Source: Archivesica marissinica (Eukaryota > Mollusca > Bivalvia > Venerida > Vesicomyidae). Taken from it: 64,000 nt of DNA. Every line of letters starts with the position of its first letter. Positions within the stretch are counted from its first letter, which is position 1. The stretch covers positions 38,084,374 to 38,148,373 of the forward strand of contig CM026394.1 of assembly GCA_014843695.1 (NCBI GenBank), given 5' to 3'. A program made the position numbers and the translations under genes. The notes below the pieces were generated by a model. That model searched no databases. It was not told the origin of the DNA and saw nothing but the letters and a program-made list of their open reading frames with translations. This document shows, piece by piece, positions 50,001 to 55,985 of the stretch.

Positions 50001-52051
50001 ATTTTAGATTTTTGGAGGATAGTGCAATGATACAGAGAGACCCATTCCAGAATCTCCTCTGGTTCTTTTACGTGCACGGTGTAAAGCACCGACACGAGAC
50101 CTCGGTTTAACGTCCCATCTGAAAGACTGTTAATTTTATTATGGTCAGACGGGGGATCGAACCTGCGATCCCTGGATTACCAGTCCAGTTTACCACTCTA
50201 GTTTACTGCCACCTGTTTTGTGGGATTACTGCCTACTGAAGGTATATCCCCGATACAGCCAATCAGCAAGTTGTATGCTAATGTATCGGGGGTTTCTCAG
50301 CATGAGCAATTAGTGAAGTCATTATTTATTTAATCGCTTTATTGGGGGCTATAATTTAGGTGTTGCAGTAGCTAATGTGCTGTAAATAGATGACAAAAGA
50401 GGCATAATTGATTGATTTAGTCACCAGGCCCGAGAATGTTTACGATTGTTGTCTCCGAGATCGGAAATCACGCGTCATTAAATTTTCTACGCCCCCCGAG
50501 ATTTATTTTAGACACAGGCCCGCATGCATGTCAGATTTAAAGAGAGACAGGCCCGACTTGGATTTTGAAGGGCCCCGGGCATCGGGCTGTGGGCCCCGGG
50601 CTGTGTTACTGCTAGGCTGTCCGATTAATGCAGTGGTTAGAATGCTCGATTCTCACATATGCAACCCGGATCTGATCCTCGGACCGGGAAGTATGCGAGG
50701 TGGTCTACTCCGGGTACTGTACTCTGATTTCCTCCCACACCAAAAACCACATTAGACGCATGTACATATATTAGTTTATACAGATTTATTTTAGCTTGAT
50801 CTTACAACTTATTTTAATCACTCTCGAGACCTCATTCCTGATGGAATCCATCGCCACGAGGGAAAGAGGAGACAATGTGGAACTTAAATGCCTTGTCTAA
50901 GGGCACAATCGTAACTGCTCCAACTCCGGACCTTTCGCAATGTGAAGCGAACGCGCATCCACTGCGCTACCACGACTTTCACTGTACATGTATACACTTT
51001 CATCCACTTGTTTTACAATCATTGCAAAATAAATAAAGATTATACTTTTTACATACTATAGATACCAAATAAGCCATGGATTTCAGATACTGTCATGTGG
51101 CGTCCGTGGTAGAACGTAGGATTTGGAATCGAACAGTCCCGGGTTCGATACTCGGTATATAGTGCCATTGAAGAAGGCACCTCACACATTGCTTAGTACT
51201 GTTCAACTATTTAGGCTGGCTAAGCCTGTCCAGGAATACATGTCTACGTCCCCGCAATGGGTTTTACATTAATGCCGTGGCGGATTAATGGGAGGGCTGA
51301 AGCCTGGGGACCCCCGATATTTAGGGGCCCCCAAATTAGTATTTTAAATCTGTAATTAACTGAATAAAATTTAACGAACATTTTTAAAATGACTACATAA
51401 ATAGATATAACTTAGAAGGTAGTGAGCTTTCCAACGATGTACAACTGTAATATTTTGTGCTTAGTAGATTGCAGCAATAACGTATAGACTTTTTTAAGTG
51501 CACAGTTCCCTCAAGTCTAATAGTGACGCAATATGCGTGGACAGGTGAAATTACTTCTTACCAACCAATGCGATAGTTGAGCCGTAATTTAGGCCAAGCG
51601 GGTGTAATGCGAGAAAGGTGTATACAATAGAATTTTCTTGTTTGTTTACATTAGTATTTATCTTGATGAAAGGGCCCCTGTTTGAGCTACAGCCAAGGGG
51701 CCCCATGCAATCATAATCCACCCCTGCATTAATGGAACATACATACACGACACACCATCATCATCAATTTAGTGATTGCCTAACTCTGGGAGTCTGTCAC
51801 GTGCACACTGGTGACACTCGTAATGTATTACAATATCCTTAAGAATTATATTTACCTGAAGGGTTCACATTTGTCCACGTGATGAGACCCCTTGCCAAGG
51901 ACAACGTGACATCGTAGCCGTCTCCCTTGGTGTGGAATATGTCCTTGCAGTCTTCCTCGTCGGCAAATAAACGTTCCTCCTCAACAAAATTAGGGCACTG
52001 GAGGGTAGGGTTCCCATCTTCGTCAAAAATATATTCATCCAGATCGTTCAT
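22935..52051 (-). CDS. CERKL: Ceramide kinase-like protein (CERKL type), complete 13-exon gene
   Basis: Thirteen exons (listed separately) give a 736-residue protein. All junctions are GT-AG and in phase. The ATG is preceded by an in-frame TGA. Residues about 40-145 form the N-terminal PH-like region of this family. The diacylglycerol-kinase-type catalytic core follows, with GGDGT at 223-227 and IPIGSTND about 50 residues later. The loop that reads GGKG in true ceramide kinases is HAGVKNG here, as in CERKL proteins. The C-terminal half carries APRG, a KNQ..FPFVEV segment, and the closing RVHHGLLKIYG. The protein is longer than vertebrate CERKL (about 530-560) because of an acidic Ser/Asn-rich insert (487-631) and a Lys/Glu-rich stretch (exon 12). 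CERKL proteins have no proven ceramide kinase activity, so the substrate is open. Five splice junctions have been copied into tandem arrays. Confidence 0.9.
23048..23325. repeat. Tandem array, 52 bp, about 5 copies, in intron 12
   Basis: Unit contains 'acaatcaacagttagtgatg' and 'gaatgccctta'. It stops just short of the exon 13 acceptor, so the acceptor itself is not copied. Confidence 0.95.
23566..23842 (-). repeat. SINE A, 14-bp TSD, in intron 12
   Basis: Complete minus-strand copy with an AT tail. The duplication cctatgttttacct lies at 23552-23565 and 23843-23856. Confidence 0.9.
23930..25605 (-). repeat. Tandem array of the exon 12 end plus donor, about 27 copies
   Basis: Units of 64 bp, or 58 bp with a 6-base deletion, read on the minus strand as the last 60 or so bases of exon 12 (coding SVWNIDxEVKMEDVLSF) followed by the donor ag|gtaag. 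I count 27 copies of the motif agGTAAG, the real donor included. The unit length equals the exon end from 'aagatgaaatcag' to 'tttaggt'. Each donor contains an in-frame TAA. Confidence 0.95.
25606..25829 (-). CDS. CERKL: CERKL-like exon 12
   Basis: Acceptor ttttgctttcag|tct in phase 0, donor tttag|gtaagc in phase 2. It encodes SINAVGVRTVCSAS..., a Lys/Glu-rich segment (RAKRRKHAKKKEEKKKAKEE) and the conserved WNID..IKMED. Its last 60 or so bases are the source of the array at 23930-25605. Past the donor the frame stops at once (LSFR, TAA). Confidence 0.9.
26185..26619 (-). CDS. CERKL: CERKL-like exon 11, with acidic insert
   Basis: Acceptor tttatttcag|ctt and donor att gtt|gtaagt, phase 0 at both ends (145 codons). 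It starts LDFPFVEVLRVKEVRFRL, which matches the conserved FPFVE..xVEEV segment. It continues with a low-complexity Ser/Asn/Asp-rich region (DSDDDVDD, SEDDEDDDDDVNSDSEDS) absent from vertebrate CERKL. That region is probably disordered. Confidence 0.9.
26620..27048. other. AT-rich part of CERKL intron 10
   Basis: A simple AT-rich stretch with recurring 'atgcaaattatatgcat' runs near 26690-26790. No exon. Confidence 0.5.
27061..27283 (-). repeat. SINE C, full length, 12-bp TSD, in intron 10
   Basis: Complete copy on the minus strand. The duplication atttcatggttt lies at 27049-27060 and 27284-27295. Confidence 0.9.
27411..27628 (-). CDS. CERKL: CERKL-like exon 10
   Basis: Acceptor tatattaccag|at and donor aaccag|gtatgt. 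It enters in phase 1 and leaves in phase 0. Encodes PWRSRKLDFLNIGLFTLP, then SELAPRGTSKYTHLNDG and the KEFVRMLKRLANSKNQ helix. These parallel the APRGLAP..LNNG and L.RYASVKNQ stretches of vertebrate CERKL. Confidence 0.92.
27629..28019. other. CERKL intron 9, nothing recognised
   Basis: No repeat or exon that I can support. Confidence 0.4.
28020..28680. repeat. Tandem array, 17 bp, about 38 copies, in intron 9
   Basis: Unit 'acataaagattgactac'. Occasional units carry an extra 'tgac'. Confidence 0.95.
28681..29139. other. CERKL intron 9, nothing recognised
   Basis: A stray 'attgactacac' unit near 28860 echoes the neighbouring array. An 83-codon open frame has no motif. Confidence 0.35.
29140..29705. 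repeat. AT-rich tandem array (tgtacat/tgtatat units), in intron 9
   Basis: Units such as 'atgtacattttatgtatatt' of varying length fill about 560 bases. They give spurious frames rich in Tyr, Phe, Cys and Ile. Confidence 0.9.
29706..30173. other. CERKL intron 9, nothing recognised
   Basis: Segments near 29790 repeat part of 28700-28790 ('atagaattggc', 'catttcaagttagat'), so the two arrays lie within a larger diverged duplication. Confidence 0.45.
30174..30283 (-). CDS. CERKL: CERKL-like exon 9
   Basis: Acceptor ctgttacag|g and donor gtca|gtaagt, phases 2 and 1. It encodes CDICWNEEVVDDNGVTQDLV and then DPLDVSN, a variable linker. Its acceptor and first 20 or so bases are copied in the array at 30284-30785. 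Confidence 0.85.
30284..30785 (-). repeat. Tandem array of the exon 9 acceptor, about 105 bp, 4 extra copies
   Basis: On the minus strand each unit contains ctccgtctgttacag|gtgtgatatctgctgg, the real acceptor with the first bases of exon 9. About 80 bases of intron including a C/G-rich run follow. Four copies lie upstream of the real site. Confidence 0.93.
30869..31127 (+). repeat. SINE D head with 15-bp minisatellite in its A-box
   Basis: It starts as SINE D (ggctgtttgattagcgcagtg) and ends in the D sequence that normally follows (cactcgcttctcaccaa). In between, the A-box part 'gcagtgattagcggc' is repeated about 14 times. An intact D copy 120 bases away (31250) carries it once. Confidence 0.9.
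31250..31503 (+). repeat. SINE D, full length
   Basis: Head 'ggctgtttgattagcgcagtg', B-box gggttcgatgc, body and 'aaataaagttt' tail. Lies in CERKL intron 8. Confidence 0.88.
31608..31685 (-). CDS. CERKL: CERKL-like exon 8
   Basis: Acceptor ttgacttcag|g and donor agagg|gtacgt, phase 2 at both ends. It encodes PYKCDVEYIPADSLPNHNKF, matching the C.I.FLP strand that follows the catalytic region. Confidence 0.88.
31715..31832 (-). repeat. SINE C fragment
   Basis: Tail and part of the body on the minus strand. The head is missing. Confidence 0.75.
31905..32197 (-). repeat. SINE A with internal duplication
   Basis: Minus-strand copy. The B-box neighbourhood is present twice ('gagacacagcttgagcgggg' and 'gagacatggtttgagcagag'). 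Confidence 0.82.
32235..32390 (-). repeat. SINE C, diverged, with duplicated body segment
   Basis: 'cattcctgatggaatccac' occurs twice about 60 bases apart. The head is missing. Confidence 0.6.
32391..32797. other. CERKL intron 7, nothing recognised
   Basis: AT-rich, no feature. Confidence 0.4.
32798..33053 (-). CDS. CERKL: CERKL-like exon 7
   Basis: Acceptor tctctttcaacag|gg and donor ctacg|gtaaga, phases 1 and 2. It encodes STNDTARSVMGTDDVTSA, the nucleotide/substrate-binding loop after IPIG. It continues with ILGVKIPVDVCSAYRED, CQYGFAGNVL and PAFLKALTKAKLR. All parallel vertebrate CERKL (STN, DVCTFS, FGFGG, VKALAKLKA). The acceptor and the first 45 or so bases are copied at 33054-33490. 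Confidence 0.93.
33054..33490 (-). repeat. Tandem array of the exon 7 acceptor, about 72 bp, 5-6 extra copies
   Basis: On the minus strand each unit has a pyrimidine tract (gtttctctctgaacag), the AG, and a copy of the exon start coding STNDTARSVLGTDN. The copies lie upstream of the real acceptor. The farthest (about 33480) is degraded and the nearest reads aacaag instead of aacag. Confidence 0.94.
33555..33729 (+). repeat. SINE B, 5'-truncated
   Basis: Body and tail only. The 3' tail is interrupted by MITE G. Confidence 0.75.
33730..33988 (+). mobile_element. MITE G
   Basis: Left end taggggttttttctgga and right end tctagaataaaccctaa are inverted. It sits in the 'gataaat' tail of a SINE B. 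A second copy is at 61409-61682. Confidence 0.7.
34091..34233 (-). CDS. CERKL: CERKL-like exon 6 (GGDGT motif)
   Basis: Acceptor tatactgcag|t and donor attg|gtatgt, phases 2 and 1. It encodes VVAMGGDGTVSKVTDGLLMA, then QKAGFTPTTAALTLGIIPI. GGDGT is the ATP-binding hallmark of diacylglycerol, sphingosine and ceramide kinases; vertebrate CERKL has GGDGS. A functional nucleotide site is therefore plausible. Confidence 0.94.
34310..34535 (+). repeat. SINE D, full length
   Basis: Head 'ggctgtccgattagcgcgctcg' (slightly shortened A-box), body and tail. Lies in intron 5. Confidence 0.85.
34912..34975 (-). CDS. CERKL: CERKL-like exon 5
   Basis: Acceptor tttgtttacag|ag and donor gactg|gtcagt, phases 1 and 2. 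The 64-base exon encodes EVQHNEHIKQVMVHLNLEDF, the short helix before the catalytic strand. Confidence 0.88.
34990..35115. repeat. Tandem array, 14-15 bp, about 7 copies
   Basis: 'ccgaaacatcctagt' units, starting about 35 bases upstream of the exon 5 acceptor in transcription terms. Confidence 0.85.
35417..35711 (-). repeat. SINE B fragment fused to MITE H fragment
   Basis: Minus-strand SINE B (35417-35562) breaks off after 'agtctcttctggtta' and continues directly as a truncated MITE H ('gaatcacaagaagtggctgc' to 'aggtttgactgta'). Neither broken end shows a duplication. Confidence 0.75.
35715..35800 (+). repeat. SINE D, 3' tail
   Basis: 'gctttcatcctcgccga' to the 'aaataaatatag' tail. Confidence 0.65.
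35860..37110. repeat. Tandem array, 109 bp, about 9 copies, interrupted by MITE E
   Basis: Unit contains 'gctctagctaacaacagaag', 'gcagatattctagtaatcta' and 'aaacatgatgtattattaa'. Central units have internal deletions. A further partial unit is at 37345-37440. Confidence 0.93.
36000..36232 (+). mobile_element. MITE E, TTAA-flanked, inside the 109-bp array
   Basis: TTAA at 35996-35999 and 36233-36236. The ends ctctttcaacacca and ggtgttgaaaggg are inverted, with a central palindrome around 'gatgagacggctcg'. Neighbouring array units show the empty site (tattattaatgctc). Confidence 0.88.
37111..38149. other. CERKL intron 4: partial 109-bp unit and a short repeat
   Basis: A partial unit of the 109-bp array at 37345-37440, and short 'acaggggtacaggagc' repeats at 37965-38060. 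The rest is unassigned. Confidence 0.5.
38150..38460 (-). repeat. Tandem array of the exon 4 donor, about 23 bp, 13 extra copies
   Basis: On the minus strand each unit reads gactgtgtcg|gtgagtg ttagga: the last ten bases of exon 4, a donor (gtgagt, gtaagt or weaker gtgtgt) and a few intron bases. The copies lie downstream of the real donor. An in-frame TAG follows each donor. Confidence 0.95.
38461..38592 (-). CDS. CERKL: CERKL-like exon 4
   Basis: Acceptor attttccacag|ag and donor gtgtcg|gtaagt, phase 1 at both ends. It encodes EINGRPKSVKLFLQTHAGVK, then NGNSTYKNKVVPLFQAAGVH. It parallels FPNRPKSLKILLNPQSHK..., the first strand and loop of the lipid-kinase fold in CERKL. Confidence 0.92.
38655..41005 (+). 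mobile_element. MITE E with a 33-bp minisatellite of about 65 copies grown inside
   Basis: TTAA at 38651-38654 and 41006-41009. The ends cccattcaacccc and ggggttgaaaggg match MITE E. The segment 'ttcaaccccaagtaactgac...tggtgca', single in the copy at 61684, is repeated from about 38660 to 40805, and the normal MITE interior follows. Long frames here (up to 718 codons on three frames) result from the 33-bp period. Confidence 0.95.
41184..41594. mobile_element. MITE H interrupted by a SINE C
   Basis: Left end tacagtcaagcc and right end caggtttgactata. The interior is split by the SINE C at 41307-41544. Confidence 0.8.
41307..41544 (-). repeat. SINE C nested in MITE H, 12-bp TSD
   Basis: The duplication tacaagttgact lies at 41295-41306 and 41545-41556, both within MITE H sequence. 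Confidence 0.88.
41644..41956. mobile_element. MITE I, longer copy
   Basis: Ends as at 8073-8254. The interior holds about 120 extra bases ('agctactagcttcc' to 'taaactaaact') absent from the first copy. Confidence 0.85.
42125..46670. repeat. Tandem array, 35 bp, about 130 copies, with higher-order structure
   Basis: Unit 'gtcagccttgtcagttaagg' plus 'gttgtcatccatggt', with 23-bp short units interspersed. The rare variant 'gcaaagggttgtcctccatg' recurs at 44931 and 45771, exactly 840 bp (24 units) apart, and neighbouring units correspond. It fills most of CERKL intron 3. Confidence 0.95.
46710..46845 (+). repeat. SINE C, 3' half
   Basis: Body and tail on the + strand, with a short tail duplication ('aatcgagctcaaat' and 'aatcaagctaaaat'). 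Confidence 0.75.
46913..47038 (-). CDS. CERKL: CERKL-like exon 3
   Basis: Acceptor ctatttttcag|gg and donor gaag|gtataa, phase 1 at both ends. It encodes FSLHVVDAFGPNALSERLIL, then EALCSMYMRKIQIYLE. This is the second half of the PH-like region, with the amphipathic closing helix. Confidence 0.9.
47150..47382 (-). mobile_element. MITE E, TTAA-flanked
   Basis: TTAA at 47146-47149 and 47383-47386. A 233-bp copy in reverse orientation, in intron 2, without internal amplification. Confidence 0.88.
47405..47930 (-). repeat. SINE D interrupted by MITE F
   Basis: Tail and body (47405-47525) and head (47803-47930) are separated by MITE F at the 'aaacccac' position of the D consensus. Confidence 0.85.
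47526..47802 (-). mobile_element. MITE F (hAT-like) nested in SINE D
   Basis: Ends cagggttcattctagg and taaaatgatccctg. Flanks acaaccac and aaaccgcc both derive from the SINE D bases aaacccac, so an aged 8-bp duplication is likely. Confidence 0.8.
47931..48292. other. CERKL intron 2, nothing recognised
   Basis: A short duplication 'agatttagatttaaacgac' near 48160-48195. No exon. Confidence 0.4.
48293..48805. repeat. Tandem array, 84-85 bp, about 6 copies
   Basis: Unit contains 'gaacattggtttggctac' and 'ggcgtcaagaggtgcttc'. Lies in CERKL intron 2. Confidence 0.93.
48812..48925. mobile_element. MITE H fragment
   Basis: 'aacaacatattgggactctg' to 'gactgt' matches one end of MITE H. The other end is missing. 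Confidence 0.65.
48950..49019 (-). repeat. Duplicated donor of exon 2 (one extra copy, 60 bp away)
   Basis: The motif gtag|gtaaggtac of the exon 2 donor recurs exactly 60 bases downstream, with several flanking bases on each side alike ('tgtatgtaggtaaggtac'). It looks like a first-step tandem duplication. Confidence 0.75.
49020..49154 (-). CDS. CERKL: CERKL-like exon 2
   Basis: Acceptor actttatttcag|gc and donor tgtgtag|gtaagg, phase 1 at both ends. It encodes KKKRLFKGKSKGEDRNTVML, then KDVFAVKTKRKKSAHGSEEE. It matches LKDIFSVKLKRR of vertebrate CERKL, the start of the PH-like region. Confidence 0.9.
49188..49312 (-). mobile_element. MITE E fragment
   Basis: Part of one end and the central palindrome ('gacgagccgtctcatcagga'). 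The rest is missing. Lies just upstream of the exon 2 acceptor in transcription terms. Confidence 0.65.
49313..49500 (+). repeat. SINE E
   Basis: tRNA-like head ('gtggcttccgtcatagaa', 'ggatttggaatc', B-box-like ggggttcgatag) and a body with 'caccgcaaggggtttgacat'. The same family is at 51095. Confidence 0.7.
49501..49914. other. CERKL intron 1, nothing recognised
   Basis: No exon or repeat that I can support. Confidence 0.4.
49927..50195 (-). repeat. SINE B, slightly truncated head, 12-bp TSD
   Basis: The duplication ctctagtttact lies at 49915-49926 and 50196-50207. The last bases of the head (A-box side) are missing. Confidence 0.88.
50208..50614. other. CERKL intron 1, nothing recognised
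   Basis: A GC-rich stretch (50490-50600, 'ggccccgggcatcgggctgt') stands out from the AT-rich surroundings. No element identified. Confidence 0.4.
50615..50760 (+). repeat. SINE D, 3'-truncated
   Basis: Head and first part of the body only. Confidence 0.75.
50770..50990 (-). repeat. SINE C
   Basis: Near full-length minus-strand copy with a small deletion in the B-box region. Confidence 0.82.
51095..51745 (+). repeat. SINE E interrupted by a hAT-type MITE
   Basis: Head 'gtggcgtccgtggtagaacg', B-box gggttcgatac, body 'ccccgcaatgggttttacat'. It continues after the insertion as 'gaacatacat'. Confidence 0.8.
51275..51726. mobile_element. hAT-type MITE, 8-bp TSD
   Basis: The duplication cattaatg lies at 51267-51274 and 51727-51734. 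The ends ccgtggcggatta and taatccacccctg are inverted and resemble the CAGGGGCGGAT ends of hAT elements. 452 bp with no transposase. Confidence 0.9.
51856..52051 (-). CDS. CERKL: CERKL-like exon 1 (start codon)
   Basis: The start is ATG at 52051-52049 (MNDLDEYIFDEDGNP). An in-frame TGA 18 bases upstream rules out an extension. It includes DIFHTKGDGYDVTLSLARGL, then ITWTNVNPSG, matching the GIFEIGKKSCDVVLTERALR-W region of vertebrate CERKL. Donor cttcag|gtaaat, phase 1. Acidic N-terminus, no signal peptide. Confidence 0.9.
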
Positions 52052-52440
52052 TCTCAAAATAACTTTTCATCAAATAACGTAATCGGAAAAATATATATTG
52101 CTAACCGCTAATTTATCGTTTTTTGCGGGCTTGAATGAAAATGTTAAAATGTATACAAGTTTTTGACCCGGAAATACAAGTTAATTGACGTTAGCAGGTG
52201 CTTGATTGGTTATCGTTTCATTCGGATGAATTCGAAGGCGTAGTTTCATAGCAACTATGTAAACATTCAGCGTTCACAAACTGTGATTCATACAATGCAA
52301 TGCACTATGTTTGTTAAGATGTGGTAAACAAACCTTGATGAGTAAACACACATCACTTTCATGTCTGATGGATTAATCAAGAACATGTATACGTCTAAAC
52401 ATATACAGGTCCATTACATTTGTACATAACCTTGAGTGTA
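52052..52440. other. 5' flank of the CERKL gene
   Basis: It should hold the 5' UTR and promoter on the minus strand. An AT-rich 'atatatatt' at about 52090 is a weak TATA candidate only. No clear promoter element can be asserted. Confidence 0.35.
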
Positions 52441-53940
52441 TAACTCCAGTATTATCACCGTTGCTATTTCTATTCTTTATCAACGATATGTACCAGTCAA
52501 TTTACGATAATACAATAGACACCGTTAGTATTGATGAACTTCGTATGTTGTTATTATTATTTGCTGATGATACTGTTCTAATGTCTTATTCTAAAGAAGG
52601 TTTACAACGTTTGTTAAATAATCTAAATATGTATTGCAACAATTGGGACATTAGTGTAAATATTGATAAAACTGTTGTTATGGTGTTAATGGTAAAAAGG
52701 GCAACAGACCTGAACATATTGTAGTGTCATATAATAATTACAAGTTAAATATTGTTACAAAATTCACATACCTAGGTGTAACATTATCTGCTAATGGTAG
52801 TTTTTACCAAACACAAAAAGCGCTTTCACAGCAAGCAATGAGAGATTTGTTTTCTCTTAATTCCTTGTTTGATGTTTTATCTTTTGAATTGTCGGAAAAA
52901 GTTAAGTTATTTGACTCCATGATCGCCTCAATTCTAAACTATGGATGTGAAGTATGGGGTTTCCATAAAGCTCCTGACGTCGAACGTTTGCATTTAAAAT
53001 TTCTTAAACAAATATTACAAGTGCGACAGCAGACAACAAATGCAACAGTATATGGCGAGTTTGGACGTGTTCCATTATCTGTAATTCGTAAGGTTAGAAT
53101 AGTTAGATATTGGTATAAAATATCTAAATGTCCAAATTGTCTTGTGTATAAATTGTATAATATGCGTGATATGAATGGTAATTATATAAATAAATGGTCA
53201 AACGATGTTAAAACACTCTTAGACAACCTAGGGTTTTCCTATTTATGGAATAGTGCAGTTGTAACAAATGTACACATACAGAGTGTAATAAAGTGTATAC
53301 ATGATCAATATCTACAGCAGTGGTTCTCAGACCTTAGAAATCTACCTAAACTTGAAACCTATTGCATGTTTAAAACATATTTCCAACCAGAAAAGTATTT
53401 ATCCTGTGTTAAAAATGTTAGTTATAGAATTAACTTGTCTAGATTTCGATGTTCTGCTCATAATTTACTCATAGAAGAAGGTCGTCATAGAAATATTGAT
53501 AGAAACCAGAGAATTTGTACGAAATGCAATATGAATTGTATTGAAACTGAATATCACTTTTTATTAGTATGTCCATTCTATACAGAAGTAAGAAACAACT
53601 GTTTACCACATTATTATTGTCATTGGCCTAACTTGAATAAGTTTAAGTCATTGTTACAATGTTCACAAAGTAGTAGTATAAAAAAATTATCAAAATATAT
53701 TTACCAAGCATCTGTTATTAGAGGGTAGTTGTCAATGAACACATTTACGTATGTATATTTATTATATATTTTCAAACTACGATACCCATTAATTTTAATT
53801 TTGTTTTCATGCTTTTCTCATGTATTATATTGTAATTGTATATTATGTACTGTCCATCGTACATGTTGTATAGGCGACGAACAATTGTGTTTAATGCCAA
53901 TAAACTCTGAAACTGAGTATAATTATAATGACGTATAATG
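52440..53940 (+). pseudogene. 5'-truncated non-LTR retrotransposon (LINE) with reverse transcriptase C-terminus
   Basis: The frame opens at VLSPLLFLFFINDM, in the middle of a reverse transcriptase, and includes the catalytic FADD box (LFADDTVLMS). It then reads KLNIVTKFTYLGVTLS and about 300 further residues, ending in a Cys/His-rich tail (ICTKCNMNCIETEYHF, LVCPFYTE) usual for this class. The frame changes near 52690: a stop at 52722-52724 closes the first part and the rest continues one frame over. An AT-rich 3' UTR follows. It is dead because of 5' truncation plus a frameshift. Lack of the N-terminal half prevents clade assignment. Confidence 0.85.
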
Positions 53941-54017
53941 ACGTAATCAAGTGTAGCCTGTCAATCAATTATAATTAAGAAGAGAAACTATATATTAGCT
54001 TTGTTTCTGTTTGGATC

Positions 54018-54160
54018 ATTTCCCGTCTGACCCTAATAAAATTAAGTCTTTCAGATGGGACGTTAAACCGAGGTCTCGTGTCGGTGCTTTACACTGTGCA
54101 CGTAAAATAACCAGAGGAGACTCTGGAATGGGTCTCTGTCTGTATCATTGTACTATCCTC
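54018..54160 (+). repeat. SINE B fragment
   Basis: Body only; the next SINE B begins directly after it. Confidence 0.8.
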
Positions 54161-54167
54161 CAGCATA

Positions 54168-54450
54168 CGGATCTGTAGTCTAGTGGTAACACGCTGGACT
54201 GGTAAACTAGGGATCGCAGGTTAGATCACCCGTCTGACCCTTATAAAACTAAGTCTTTCGGATGGGACTTTAAACCAAGGTGGTCTCTTGTCGGTGCTTT
54301 ACACTGTGCATGTGAAAGAACCAGAGGAGACTGGAATGGGTCTATGTATCATTGCACTATCCTCCAAAAATCTAAAATGGCTGATCTCTTCAAAAGGCAT
54401 ACCATATGGGCAACCGGTAGCGACGATAAATAAACATAAAACACACATGA
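54168..54450 (+). repeat. SINE B, full length
   Basis: Head to tail in tandem with the fragment before it. The pair could reflect insertion into a SINE tail. Confidence 0.85.
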
Positions 54451-54709
54451 TCCTTTCCTATATACTTATTTCTTTGCTTTTGTGTACATGTATATATATA
54501 CTGGAATAAATATGTTTAAAACAACTAGATTTCTATTTTTAATTTTCAAATGCTTTTTATATTTTCCCCACGTTTGCCCACACGGTCGGTCCACTGGCGG
54601 GTAAATACGCTTAATCATAGTTGATATTTTCCCGTGAAATCGGATTGGGATACAAGCATAGCTGGGTGGCAACAATTATTGAGGGGTACACTTGTAAATA
54701 TCAGTGAAT

Positions 54710-55022
54710 CAGGATCATTCTAGAGGGCGATGTGGGCGAAATTGTTGTCCTAGGGACCCTGACTTCGCCCTCTGATGGCCCCACTTCTCCCTAAAAAAAA
54801 TTTAATAATGTTTTTTGGTTTTTACGATTTTCAAACAAAATTTTGTCTAGTAAGATACACTTGGCCCATTATAAAGCACTCCTTCTATTCAAATGTTGTA
54901 TTTAATGGTTGTACTGTGCATTTTAACCCTATTTTGCAGAAGTATGTTAAAGAACACCATTTAAGGAAGCGATCATGCGCTTTCTCACTTCTCCCAAAAA
55001 TTCTGACCTAGAATGAACCCTG
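54710..55022 (+). mobile_element. MITE F, unamplified copy
   Basis: Ends caggatcattctagag and cctagaatgaaccctg. The interior carries the 'gatgtgggcgaaatt' segment once and serves as the reference for the array at 20396. Confidence 0.8.
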
Positions 55023-55192
55023 AATTCGACTGTGTAACCTAATACAAGACATACTTTTAAGTCAGACAAGTTATTTGCCTGTATGCTGAGACCAACACCA
55101 AATTCTGCACATTCCATTTAATACTATGGGCCTTCTTACTAGTTTCTATAAATTAGTACACTAGAAGGCCCATAGAAATTATGCTTTTTTTT

Positions 55193-55985
55193 AAATTAAA
55201 CTTGATTTATTTTATAACGATTGCGAAGCAAGTTTTAACTACTTTTATGTTATGCTAATTGATGAAATACAGTGTTCTATCAGTGAGATATACACATGTA
55301 ATCCATATCACTCACTGTATTTTGCCGGACTACTTTTTTTATTATCTCCCTTCCCAATACACCAACTTGCACCGTGTCACACGTGTCATTTAATTTTCAC
55401 CATTTACCTGGCTTCAATGACACTATGTATCTGTATTATTGTTTTTGTTATGAAACAAATCAAAAGTGAAATACAACTGACAATGTCTCGAATTGTCACT
55501 GCAAATTGTAACAATAAATCCAATAAATGTTTTCATGTATTTTTCCTCGATTTAACTTTAAATTCAAGATTTGTGTATCGACTCACAACGTATAGTCGTC
55601 AATGTATTCATCCGCGCAAAAACACGGCGGCCAACTATTTTAATTTCTTCATTTTGGGTTTGTTTTTCACCAATTAACATAAAATCAAAAGAACATTTGT
55701 TTGTTTTTACGCGCGAGTGAAAATATGAAAATGTTCTCACTTCGAGGTGAGATATATTCCATATTCACTCAAAACAAACAAATATCCTCTATATATTAAT
55801 CACTCTCGTTGGCTCGGATGAAAGCGTATATATGGTCATTCATGTGGGAGGAAAGCGGAGTACCCAGAGTAAACCACTTGTCCGATCTGGCGACCATCTC
55901 ACATACTTCCCAGTCCGAGGATCGAACCCGGGACGCATTGGTGAGAAGTGAGCGCACTAACCACTGTGCTAATCAGACAGCCAAT
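55193..55985 (-). repeat. SINE D interrupted by about 550 bp
   Basis: Tail (55193-55245) and body plus head (55794-55985) of one SINE D flank an insertion at 'acttatattaatc'. Confidence 0.8.
55246..55793. mobile_element. Unclassified insertion in SINE D
   Basis: About 550 bp with no match to the other families here. It contains a 141-codon frame without domains and short inverted segments ('gaaatacagtg' / 'cactgtattt'). Boundaries are inferred from the broken SINE. An AT-rich 2-4 bp duplication is possible but unclear. Confidence 0.5.

Noticed and set aside
50408..50755. 115-codon frame as an exon of the CERKL gene or another gene
   Set aside because: Wrong strand for CERKL; it ends inside a SINE D and has no motif.
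55252..55677. 141-codon hydrophobic frame as a gene
   Set aside because: No domain, no homology recognised, and it lies in an insertion that splits a SINE.
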